Shown piece after piece: positions 54,922-63,841 of a stretch of DNA of 64,000 bases. The notes below the pieces were generated by a model, which saw nothing but the letters and a program-made list of their open reading frames with translations, was not told the origin of the DNA and searched no databases. A program made the position numbers and the translations under genes. The stretch spans positions 12,449,858 through 12,513,857 of the forward strand of contig NC_045144.1 of the NCBI RefSeq assembly GCF_008831285.2. Reading direction: 5' to 3'. Position 1 is the stretch's first letter, and each line of letters begins with the position of its first letter. Origin of the DNA: Nymphaea colorata (taxonomy: Eukaryota > Streptophyta > Magnoliopsida > Nymphaeales > Nymphaeaceae).

Positions 54922-55914
54922 TTAAAGATTTACTTCGCACAATTCTTTACCCTTTCCGCATTCTGCACACTTATGTTTTGGGTATTTTTGCATGAACTGG
55001 AAATACTCCTTGAGATTTTTCGTTCTCATCAATGGTCCTTTGATTGCTTTAATCTGTGGTGGTTTATCTAGCATTATCAATGTTTCTAGCCACCTTAAAA
55101 TCTCTTCTTTACTTTCTTCTTTTGTTTTTAATGACAATGAATAGATGATCTGTCCATTTCTTACTTCGTACATCCAGACATTGGGTTCTTGGTATTGGTG
55201 TAGCAATTCTTCAAAAATTACTTGTAAATATCTGGGTCTTTTTCTGATAAAGAAGTCTTTTATTTCTGGCAGCAGTATCTCTTCCTCTGGCTGGTAATCT
55301 GGTTGCACAAGCTCTTTTGTTAGTCCTATCTTGACGGCATATATGGCAGGAAGTATCTTGTCCTCAAATATTTCTGCTTGGGCAGCATATATTCTTAAAA
55401 AGATAAGATGTGCTTTTGTCACTTCTAGGTACCGTTTTGCTGCTTTGCATAATTCTGGAATTTCTTCTAGTTCTTTAGCATTGCTGGTGTAAATAGTGTG
55501 AAGTAATCCATAATTGTGCACCACCTTTACTAGGTTTGGGTCTGTGTTTGGATAGACTATCATTTTATTTATCCCTAGGTATGGTATGGTAATATAGCCT
55601 TTTCCTGGTGAGGTATTCTTTTCTCTAGGATTTTTGTTTAGAGAATCACAAACGTTTTTCAGGTTTCTTAAGTAGTTATTGATTATCATAGATTGGCTTG
55701 TGGTTTTCTCCTTCTGGATAGTTTCCAGATAAGTTTGGGTTTGGGGTGGTGTGAACAGGCTCGGTTTAATTTGTACCGTAGGTTTCTGAAATCTTTGGTT
55801 TAGGTTTGTATCTTTGAACCTTGGTTTGAATATGATTACTGACTCGGTTATTTCCTGTAATGGCTTTGGTTCTTGGATTTCTATTTTTGTTTCTAGTTTT
55901 GGTGTTTGGATCAT
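54922..55914 (-). CDS. Terminal caulimovirid ORF, candidate transactivator/viroplasmin, intact 330 aa
   Basis: 330 codons without interruption, the longest intact frame of the viral copy. The N-terminal third is Pro/Thr/Lys-rich; a folded-looking central part contains GKGYITIPYLGIN, HNYGLLHTIYTSNAKELEEI and IFLRIYAAQAEIFEDKILPA. The C-terminus ends CAECGKGKELC, a CX2C...C cluster that may bind zinc. In cavemo-, solendo- and caulimoviruses the ORF after RNase H is the translational transactivator/inclusion-body protein; placement supports that, sequence similarity could not be tested. Upstream, an in-frame extension (IAQLQTQIRELIKWKTETK) ends in a TAG just before this ORF, so the ancestral protein may have started further up, near 56030. 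A TATA box lies 214-221 bp upstream. Confidence 0.6.
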   Translation of the reverse strand: MIQTPKLETKIEIQEPKPLQEITESVIIFKPRFKDTNLNQRFQKPTVQIKPSLFTPPQTQTYLETIQKEKTTSQSMIINNYLRNLKNVCDSLNKNPREKNTSPGKGYITIPYLGINKMIVYPNTDPNLVKVVHNYGLLHTIYTSNAKELEEIPELCKAAKRYLEVTKAHLIFLRIYAAQAEIFEDKILPAIYAVKIGLTKELVQPDYQPEEEILLPEIKDFFIRKRPRYLQVIFEELLHQYQEPNVWMYEVRNGQIIYSLSLKTKEESKEEILRWLETLIMLDKPPQIKAIKGPLMRTKNLKEYFQFMQKYPKHKCAECGKGKELCEVNL

Positions 55915-56127
55915 GATTTCTGGGACTTTCTAGAGATTTTTTGTCTCGGTTTTCCATTTTATGAGTTCTCTGATTTGGGTTTGTAATTGGGCTATCTGGG
56001 TTTGATGTTCATTCCATTCTGATTATTTGCACAAGTAAAAAGTTGCGTTATTGAGATTAATTTTACTGAGAGGCTTGGCATGGTGACCGCAACTCAGTTT
56101 GTAGTGTGTGTAGTGTGCTAATTGGTT

Positions 56128-56135
56128 CTTATATA
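56128..56135 (-). promoter_or_regulatory. Candidate TATA box for the terminal viral ORF
   Basis: TATATAAG on the minus strand (CCATATATAAGAACC) lies in the 400-bp non-coding gap between RNase H and the terminal ORF. A start some 30 bp downstream would give a leader of about 180 nt. Caulimoviruses express this ORF from a separate subgenomic RNA, which fits. Confidence 0.5.
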
Positions 56136-56308
56136 TGGTTCAGTTGTTTTGCGATCTGTATCGCAATTCATCACTTTTGGATAGTGACCATCCGTAAACG
56201 GATTTGATTAGTCTTTACCAGTAGTCGTTTGCTCTGGACTAGTCATATTTTTCTTAACCAAATAAGGTTTCCGGTAAATACGATTACTGTTGTTACTGCT
56301 TTCTGCAA

Positions 56309-56816
56309 TTATAGTATAACTGGTATCCAGTGGTGTGTAATTTTTGTGTTTAATTTGTTCATGTAAATAGTACTCTTTTTTTTTTCAATCTCATGTTCCT
56401 CGACACAATCTACATAGCATTTTTCATTAGTCTTGATCACTTCAATAGCAAAATCAAATAATTTTATGTTGTTGACTAGCCTTCTTATTTCTTTCTTTAC
56501 AATCGAGTTTTCTAACTTTGCACCTAACCAATGTCTTACTTGTGTATTATCAGTTCTGACTTTAAACTTAGTATAGACTAGATATATTTCAAAATGTCTA
56601 AGTGACTGGCATAATCCTAAAAGTTCTTTTCGGTTTATTTTCCATTTTGTTTCGTTTTCTTTAAAGCTTCCTGAGTGATATCTACATAGATATTCATTCC
56701 TATCATTTTCATACCTGTATTTTAACACTGATCCATAACTATATTATGAGGCATCTGATTCTATAATCCATATAAATGGTTTCTGTTCATTTGGAAATTA
56801 TAGTTTAGGTAAGTTT
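56309..56816 (-). pseudogene. Viral RNase H domain
   Basis: In one frame, allowing two stops near 56750 and 56790, the sequence reads IWIIESDAS (first catalytic Asp), INRKELLGLCQSLRHFEIYL (Glu), and FKVRTDNTQVRHWL (Asp), the usual RNase H order for pararetroviruses. The open part starts at 56728. The frame differs by one from the RT frame, so one frameshift lies between. Confidence 0.82.
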
Positions 56817-57599
56817 TTACATACTATTTTGATTTGGTTGATATTTTGTTTGTCTTCTTCTGTCCAATAATATTCTGTCTTTTTTCAGTTTTTCTTGAAG
56901 AGGTTTACAATATTTTGCTAGGTGTGGTATATATTCTTTGACTTGGTTTACTAGTCCAAAGAATGATTGTAACTTCTTTTTAGTATCAAGTTCTTCTGTT
57001 TGTGCTATTTTTTGAACAATATGGGTTTGTATTTTAATACATGCTTTGTCTATTTCTATTCCTAGGAAGTCAATCTGTTTTTTACAAATGACTGCTTTGT
57101 TTTTACTTATAGCTATTCCTGTCTTGTTCGCATATTTTATAAATTCGTTTAGCAACTCATAATGGTCTTCTTATGTGTGACTAAAAAGTAGTATATCGTC
57201 TATATATATTACACAATTTCTTAACCCTTTAAACTGTTCGTCCATGAAACATTGGAATCTTTTAGGAGCATTTTTGTATCCAAATGGTAGTACATTCCAT
57301 TCATAAAATCCGTTTGGAATTGTAAATGTTGTTAGTTTTTTACTTTCTTCTCCGAGTTTTAAATGGTAAAATCTACTTTTGCAATCAAATTTACTAAAAT
57401 ATTGGTATCCTGATATTTGTTTCAGTTTTAGTATTTTATTTGGAATTGGGTAGTTATAAGTTTTAACTTTTGCATTTAAATTTCTATAATCTATAACCAT
57501 TCTAGTTTTTTCTCTTTTTTGTTCACTGTGCTTATTAACAATGAATGCTAGGCTGATATGTTTTAAGTTTGACTTTTGTATATATCCTTCTTTTAACAA
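56817..57599 (-). pseudogene. Viral reverse transcriptase, one in-frame stop
   Basis: Motifs in order: RMVIDYRNLNAKVKTYNYPI, YFSKFDCKSRFYHLKL, GFYEWNVLPFGYKNAPKRFQ, and the catalytic YIDDILLFS at about 57185-57205. A TAA at 57171-57173 (a CAA-to-TAA type change in context) interrupts the frame, which then continues as KTGIAISKNKAVICKKQIDF and LGIEID. The catalytic Asp pair is retained. Upstream to about 58050 the same frame continues with further stops. Confidence 0.88.
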
Positions 57600-58052
57600 T
57601 TCATTTATGTGTAAATCGAATTCTTTTAGATCATCAGGTATGTATTTTAAAGGTGGTTGTGTTATTATACTATCTTTTTTTTATCAATTCTATTTTTACA
57701 GTTGTTTTATGCTTGTCCCAATATTGTAATGGATTTTTCGAGTACAATTGTTCTAATCTTTTTTCTATATTGGCTAGTTCATTTATTTCATAAACGTTTA
57801 TGGTGATAGTATTTATTTTTTCTTTTGTTAATTTTTGGTTATTTTACTATCTCCTTTTATCCAGGGTGTTTGTTTTCTTTCATTGTTTTTTACTATCAAT
57901 GCATTGATTTTTTCTTTACAATGTGTAGTTAGTATTAAGTATTTTTCTGTGATATTTATAGGTAGGTAATTGTTTAAGAAAGGCCTACCGAATATGATAT
58001 CTTTGTAATGTAATTCAAAAGCATAAATTCTATTAATTTTTATTACCTTTTT

Positions 58053-58289
58053 TCAGATTTGTACATTTACATTTTCGGCTTTGTAATTTATTAGTGCTTT
58101 GGCTCCATTAAATCCTCTAACTTCCAAAGGGTTATCTAATTTTTCCCATTCATTATCTGGTAAGCAATTCTTTTTGCATAAGTTTATTTGGGCTCCTGTG
58201 TCTATATATGTTGTATAATATATATTATGATATCCTCGAGGTATAACTTTTATTAATATATATATAAACTTGTTTTTATTAATATTCAT
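58053..58289 (-). pseudogene. Viral aspartic protease, second DTG motif
   Basis: 78 codons, with the active site YIDTGAQINLCKK (DTGA at 58191-58202) followed by an LPDNEWEKL region and VRGFNGAKALINYK. The layout matches the caulimovirid protease just upstream of RT. It is in the same frame as RT. The active-site residues are intact. Confidence 0.78.
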
Positions 58290-58319
58290 TCGGTGTCACT
58301 TGACTCTTCATCACCATAG

Positions 58320-59200
58320 TTTCTTCTCCCAAATACTCTATAAGTAAGATATTCTACTTTTTTTTCTTTTTCTTCCTAGTATTCCACAAACTTCCATTAT
58401 GCAACTGCTCTTGCTCGTAAATAGGTAAAGAAATGTCTCCTATAGTCTCTAAATTTCTTTCTAATCACTCTTTTTACCAATTTTTCTATAAATCTTAGTA
58501 ATATGTAAATTCTAAATAATCTTCCTATCCTCTTTCGTACAAAGTTCTTAGTGTCTCTATTATATGCTTTTACACTTGTATTTGAAAACATTTTGTTTCA
58601 TCATATGATGTATCTGACATTGATTCATCTGAGTCTATGTTTCTAATCTCTCTAATCCATGTATCATGTTTTTTATGTATTAGTCGATCAACAAATTGTC
58701 AAACTATTACCATCTTTTTTAACAATAATACCCATTTGTTTCGGGTAGTAATAACTTTTCGTCTACTGTTTACATTGATTGGTACAATATATGTTAGTCC
58801 TGGTTCTAATTTAATCATTTTATCCTTCCATTCTATTGATTATATTTCTCCACATTATGTCATCGTCATAGTCATAGTAGTCATTTTCGTAATTTGTATA
58901 GTCCTCTGTATAATAATCCTTATTATCATAGGCTGATAGTATGGTCATCCTTTGTTCTTCTTCTTCTACCATGTCTTTTAGGTTGTTAATGAATCGTTTT
59001 ACTAATATATATAGCTTTAATACGTTAGCTAATTTTTCTTTCCTAATTTTCTTTTCCTCTAATGCCTTTTTCATATCCTATTCAAAATTTTTAGCATTTA
59101 TTTGGGTAATCATCAAAACTTCTTAATATTATTATGTGTTTTCCTAGATATTCAATTTCTAGGATATATTTTTCAATCCTAAAGTTTTCATATTTATTTA
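58320..59200 (-). pseudogene. Viral pol linker with acidic and basic segments
   Basis: Between the two protease-like segments lie two open pieces in a neighbouring frame: 58820-59074, ending in a Tyr/Asp-rich acidic run (DYYTEDYTNYENDYYDYDDD), and 58397-58591, strongly basic (VRKRIGRLFRIYILLRFIEK). I do not recognise a domain. Strand and position suggest a linker of the pol polyprotein. Confidence 0.4.
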
Positions 59201-59201
59201 G

Positions 59202-59470
59202 TCATTTATTGCCTAATATGATTCCTGTTAAACTGTCATTTCTCAATGCTTGTATTTCGAATTCTACTTCAAACATGTAATCGGCTATCTTAATTTCCTT
59301 GCTCACTTTTCCTATGCTTCTTATAATGTTTCCATGGATATCCTTGTATCTATGCTCACTTGGTAATACTATATCATTATTTATCATGTCTGGCGTGAAA
59401 TAATTTTCTTCTGATCATGTATCTATTAATATTTTCTTTATCATATTGTCTATAGTTCCTTTAACATGGA
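59202..59470 (-). pseudogene. Additional retropepsin-like segment with active-site Gly replaced by a stop
   Basis: Reads FHVKGTIDNMIKKILIDT, then TGA at 59415-59417 where the Gly of DTG should be, then SEENYF and a chain of short beta-like stretches ending LTGIILGNK. The combination ILIDT-S at the front and an ILGxxW-like motif about 80 residues later is the retropepsin pattern (DTGS ... ILG). It lies in the same frame as the movement protein above and RT below. This would be a second protease-like domain, 1.2 kb from the one adjoining RT. Confidence 0.5.
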
Positions 59471-59534
59471 ATTATTTTTGGTGATTAGTTTCTCTGACAC
59501 TTAGTCTTTGTTTGATAATTTGTAATTCATTTTG

Positions 59535-60316
59535 TCAATCTTCTACGTAATATGATTCATCATCGTTTATTATTATGATTAATTGTTTGAATGGATTGTC
59601 ATTTTGTACTGTGTCATTTGTTTTTCGTTTTGCTGATATTTTATGTTTATTTGTTACTACATACATATTTTTCCCTTTGATAGTCATTACTTTACAACCT
59701 TTCTCGAGTGTTATTCCTGATAGTTTCCAGTATAATACTAGGCTTCTATCTATGTGTTTGTCTGTTAGACTTATAGTATAGTTAGGTTTTACAATAAACT
59801 TTAGTTTTTGATAAATTAGGTTTCTTCTAACTTTTGCTATTATAGTTTTCTCTGCTGGGTAGATTATTCTATCATCTGATAAATAAAGTTCTAATGAAGT
59901 ATCTATATCTTCTTTAAAACAGGCTTTTACTAAGATTTCTACTCCTCTAAAATATACATATTTCATAGGATTTTTATTTTTAGTTGTTTTAAAGCTTCTT
60001 GGATTCCCTGTCTACTAATAAATGGTACTCTAGTTGTTCCTTCATATAATCTTGCATGTTCTATGTCTATTACGTGTTCTCGTTGGTTGATAATATAGTA
60101 TTTTTCTTCTTTTTTCTTAAGAATTGTTTTTATTACTGGTATTTTTTTTGTTAACGGAAAGTCGAATATTTTTTCCATGCTAATGTCTAATTCTTGGTTC
60201 TCTATTTGCTTGAATATTTTTTCATCAAAAATAACTCGCTGTATTGTGTAATCTTCTGTCAACTCTTCTTGGTATCTAATATCTTGTGGTTTTTCTATTT
60301 TGTTACTCATTTTCAC
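59535..60316 (-). pseudogene. Viral movement protein (30K superfamily), one frameshift
   Basis: Two frames overlapping at ATGA (59963-60316 and 59535-59966) make up one protein. The first has YYIINQREHVIDIEHARLYE and a TRVPFISRQGIQEALKQLK piece; the second has YVYFRGVEILVKACFKEDID, TSLELYLSDDRI and IIAKVRRNLIYQKLKF, the beta-strand core with the conserved Asp of 30K movement proteins. These proteins enlarge plasmodesmata for spread between cells. The first Met (60316) overlaps the end of the coat ORF by 14 bases, a natural viral arrangement. Because the ATGA overlap divides a conserved domain, it is read as a frameshift and not as two genes. Confidence 0.7.
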
Positions 60317-61905
60317 TACTATCTATTACATATATTGTCTCATTATCGGATATCTCTATTTCACTAAGTTCTTCAATATCAATATAATCGTCTTCTATTG
60401 TATTTACCAATTTTTGTTTTATAGGTTGTCTACAATTTTTTGCTATATGTCCTATTTTTTCACAGTTATAACATTTACAACTTGTTGGGTTTTTGGTATA
60501 TTTATTTTTATTTTTAGTATAATATCTTTTCTTTGGGTACTTGTGCTTATATTGTTTACATTTTTTATAGTAATGTTTAAGCTTCCTATATTTTTTATTG
60601 TGTTTTCTTGATTTATAATATGTTTTACATCCTAATTGAGGTGTAATATGTTCTTCACAACATTTATATGGTGATTTTATTATTAATTTTAGTTTTTTGG
60701 ACTTTACATATTCCTCATACATTGTTTTGAACCATGTTCTTAGAAATTCTATCATTGATCCTAATGTATCTTCTTTAGGTTTGTTTTCTTGGAACACTTT
60801 TATTACTTGTCCATAGACTATCGGTGGTAATTTTGAAAAGAACAAATCTAAATATCTAGGTTTTTCTTCTAAAGTTATACTTGCATGGTAATAATATTTA
60901 CTAAACAGTTCTACATATTCTTCTAGGTAGCACATGTCACATATTGCTAAATTTAAAATATTTTGTCTTCAATTTATTTTTATTTGGTCTTCATATATTT
61001 TTTTTAATATTCAAATGCGAGAATTCTGCTTTAATAGATCCTAAGTATTTTTCTAAAATGTCTAATGGGTTTGTAGTAGTCGCTCCCTTACTATCTATGT
61101 ATGCTCTTAGAGATTCTTTTGAAGAACTAGGTAACTGATCGAACCATAAATACATGTTTCCTACAAATGAATTTTCTATATACGCTGGTACATTTTTAAT
61201 TTCTATTTTGCTTTCTGTAATGTGTTTACTCATTTCTGCTTTCCATATTTGTCATAATACTAGTATGTTATTTCTGTTATTTAAATTTAATATTCTTTGT
61301 TTCCATTCTTTTTCTTCAATTTTTGTTTTTAGCCTAGATTTCCAAATTCTTTCCCATTTTTCACTTTTACTATAATCATCATAGTGTTTATTTATACTCG
61401 GATTTCCTTTATGTATTCTTGGACCTGCTGGATATTCTTCTTTAATTTTTATCCCTTCTTTAGGCGTTGTGTTCATATTTATTTTCATGTCTGTTATTGA
61501 TTCGTTTTCTCCTTGGTTCATCAGTTCTGTATAAGTTACACTTGGTTCGTAGTTTTCTGTTTCAATCTCATCTTCTGTCTCTAAGTCTCGTATATTATTT
61601 GTTTCTACCATATTTATCTCTCTGTGTTTTTGCAAATTATCTAACACTTGATCTTGTTTTTTATTTGTTTGTTCAAACTTCTGGTCTATTTTATCTATTA
61701 ATTTTTCTAACAGTTCTATAACTTTATCCATTTTATCTTCTAGACGCGCTGGGTAACTTTGCACCGACTGTTCTTGATTGACAGGGCAATCTTCATATTG
61801 CCACGTCTTTAATTTAGGCTTAGGCTTGTTTTCCTCGTTAAGTCTTCTTATCCTATCTAGTACTGTTTCGGTATTCATTTCTTCCTCATCTAGTATTAGG
61901 TACAT
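60303..61905 (-). pseudogene. Viral coat protein with CCHC zinc knuckle, interrupted
   Basis: Three open pieces: 61252-61905 (acidic, coiled-coil-like, MDKVIELLEKLIDKIDQKFE), 60991-61233 (same frame after one stop) and 60303-60935 (shifted frame). The central part contains NMYLWFDQLPSSSKESLRAY and YLDLFFSKLPPIVYGQVIKV, the coat core region. A Lys/Tyr-rich basic stretch follows and then CKCYNCEKIGHIAKNC (about 60430-60480), the CCHC knuckle diagnostic of caulimovirid coat proteins. An acidic tail ends the ORF. The order acidic, core, basic, knuckle, acidic is normal for the family. At least one stop and one frameshift disable it. Confidence 0.82.
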
Positions 61906-62015
61906 ATCATCTTGATTTAACTCTAAAAATTTTCATTCTAAGTTTGTTTCAATTATTCGGCATTTCTGTCCAAATACAAAAGTTTTCTTGGAATCAATTT
62001 CGTATTCTGATTTAT

Positions 62016-62402
62016 TCATATAAACGACTCTGTTATGACTCTTCCAATAATTAGGTCTCGGTTATACATAGTTGTTAGGCATTTTATCTCTCTTTTAACT
62101 ATCTGGTCTGAAATATACAGTTTTTCTGGTTCTCGTTCTACCTTTTGGATTTCGGGTTTCTTTTGATCTATGTTTCTTAGGATATCAGTGAGTTGATTAC
62201 TTATATGTTTCTGATTTTCCAAAATTATTTTTAAGTCATACAGTATTTTGTCAACTTCGGTTTTATCCATATTTTGTGAATGGTTTTCCTGTCCGAGAAG
62301 TGCAGACATTTCCATTCTCATGTATGTGTTTTGTGTCTTATGATCTATCAGATTGCAATAACTGAAATAACCTTCATCCTTTATATGATCTAATAGGCTC
62401 AC
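62016..62402 (-). CDS. Small 5'-proximal viral ORF, 128 aa
   Basis: Intact frame, helical and Lys/Glu-rich in the middle (DKILYDLKIILENQKHISNQ), starting MSLLDHIKDEGYF. It lies between the leader and the coat ORF. Small coiled-coil proteins such as the virion-associated or ORF2-type proteins occur at this place in several caulimovirid genera, but no similarity can be claimed by eye. Confidence 0.45.
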   Translation of the reverse strand: MSLLDHIKDEGYFSYCNLIDHKTQNTYMRMEMSALLGQENHSQNMDKTEVDKILYDLKIILENQKHISNQLTDILRNIDQKKPEIQKVEREPEKLYISDQIVKREIKCLTTMYNRDLIIGRVITESFI

Positions 62403-62678
62403 GACTCATCTTACTGTGTTTCTCTCATGACATGACCATTCCACTTTCCCCGATCGGCCTCTGCCTTTGTGGGTACTCGTTTGGGGTCTTTCCCTTTTGG
62501 GTTACACATTCAAATTTTTCTTTTACCATTCAGTCATATAAGCGAACTCAGGTGAACTTCAATCTAAACAATTAACAGAAATTAAGACTACTCTACACAT
62601 GCATGAAGATCAAAATGTTAGCACATACTCGTAGGAAAACTAACACTTTTATTTCATAATTAAAGCAAACATACTTAC

Positions 62679-62747
62679 AGTTATTTCATCAATCCCTGAT
62701 GAGGTTGATGATCGCTTACTACTACTTGTCTCCGGAACAAACTCCAT
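62679..62747 (-). other. Leader mini-ORF (23 codons) ending at a consensus splice donor
   Basis: Forty bases past the primer site an ATG opens a Ser-rich frame (MEFVPETSSSKRSSTSSG...) that runs exactly 23 codons to the consensus donor GTAAGT (minus strand, 62673-62678). An AATAAA follows shortly after (about 62650). Some caulimovirids splice from a short leader ORF to a downstream ORF; whether this one did is inference. Confidence 0.4.
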
Positions 62748-62786
62748 GAGACTACTTACTAGGCTATATAGTTACAACACTCACAA

Positions 62787-62798
62787 GCTCTGATACCA
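62787..62798 (-). promoter_or_regulatory. Viral minus-strand primer-binding site (tRNA-Met)
   Basis: TGGTATCAGAGC on the minus strand, complementary to plant initiator tRNA-Met. This is the conventional origin of numbering of caulimovirid genomes and fixes the 5' end of the insertion. Confidence 0.88.
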
Positions 62799-63275
62799 AA
62801 ATAGTGTTCGTAAGAGACTCAAAGAGGGACACCACATAGCCAAAGGAAGGGGGCAGCTGACATGACTAGCTAATGGCATGTACTGATGTTCCAACCTGGT
62901 GCACATACCCATGCATGAAAAATTGGTAGATAAGGATGGAAATGACCAAAATACCTATACTAAAATTATAAAAAAAAACTTTTTTAAAGGGTAAAGGATT
63001 GTGAAATTTAAGATTAAAAATTTTCAAAAATGCCTGCAACCCCTCTGATGCGTCCTTGTACTTACAACTCAATCTGGCAATTGATATATAAAGCAATTTT
63101 GCTATTATTTGACTTGTTCATATCCAAGTCAAATGGTATGCATTTGTGTCAAGTCAAATGGTATGCATTTGTGCCATTTTTCATAACCCATATTTTGTAT
63201 TACGTAAGAGGTCGATGTTTTTATTTTCCTTTTTACCCTTTTTGTGTTGTAGTCTGCAGTTTTTGGTGGAGTTAT
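62799..63275. other. Right flank of the viral insertion
   Basis: No gene is recognised. The exact virus-host junction could not be placed. A 21-bp phrase beginning gtcaaatggtatgcatttgtg is repeated in tandem near 63127-63172. Confidence 0.45.
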
Positions 63276-63283
63276 CTAATAGT

Positions 63284-63599
63284 TAAGGCTGGGCACCGGG
63301 CAGGGCCTTTGGCAAGTACTCGGTACCCAGCCAGATTCTGGCCTAAGCCCAAAATTTAAAAAAAGAGCACCGAACTGGCCTGATAAGCCCCCAAGTAGAT
63401 CTGATATTTTTTTAATATTTAATTTATTAATTTTTATATATATATAATATTTTATTATGATTAATTAAATTTATATATTATTTTATATTAAAAATATATT
63501 TTTAATTTAATCGGGCTGATCCCGAGCCCGAGTTTTGGGTGTTAGGCCGGCTCAGGCCCGGCTCCTTATCGAGCCAGACCGGCCCGATGCCAAGCCTTA
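63284..63599. mobile_element. hAT-type MITE, 316 bp, with 8-bp TSD
   Basis: The ends TAAGGCTGGGCACCGGGC and, inverted, TAAGGCTTGGCATCGGGC match at 16 of 18 bases. The flanks are ctaatagt (63276-63283) and ctagtagt (63600-63607), an 8-bp target duplication with one change. GGCCCGG/CCGGGC-type words make the arms G+C-rich, the centre is A+T-rich. No coding capacity. Confidence 0.82.
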
Positions 63600-63841
63600 C
63601 TAGTAGTGGGCATGAACATCTTCAACTACTCTCTCTCACTTGTTGTATATTCACACATCCTCTCTTAGATGGTTATGTTTGCAGGTGATTTGAGCAGTTA
63701 TTTTCTATTGTATTTGAAAGTTTTTTTTTTTTTGGTTTCTATGTGTGGACGATGGAGGGAGCTTTTGGGGCCTTGAGTGTTACTACGTAGAAGTATATTT
63801 GTTAAGGAGATTTTTTATTTCAGATTTCCCGCTCTCACTGT

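Larger units (their letters stand above)
54922..62798 (-). mobile_element. Endogenous caulimovirid (plant pararetrovirus), nearly full length
   Basis: About 7.9 kb on the minus strand, the size of a caulimovirid genome. From 62798 down: tRNA-Met primer site, leader, small ORF, coat protein with CCHC knuckle, 30K-type movement protein, retropepsin(s), RT, RNase H, and a terminal ORF in the position of the transactivator/viroplasmin. There are no LTRs and no integrase, so this is a pararetrovirus insertion and not a Ty3 element. The order coat, movement, protease-RT-RNase H, terminal ORF is closest to cavemo/solendovirus-like layouts, which is a judgement from gene order only. Stops and frameshifts interrupt all main ORFs except the last. 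The region that should lie between terminal ORF and primer site appears largely absent from this linear copy. Confidence 0.88.

Noticed and set aside
57541-61721. Many plus-strand Leu/Ile/Phe-rich open frames resembling membrane proteins
   Set aside because: They are the complement of the Lys/Asn/Glu-rich, A-rich viral coding strand; hydrophobicity is a codon artefact.
62787-62798. tRNA gene fragment
   Set aside because: Only the 12-base tRNA-Met complement used as a primer site is present (as at 12749-12760); no cloverleaf is seen. No other tRNA or rRNA gene was noticed in the window.
54922-62798. Ty3/gypsy retrotransposon
   Set aside because: No LTRs and no integrase; a 30K movement protein and a coat-type CCHC protein are present, so a caulimovirid fits better.
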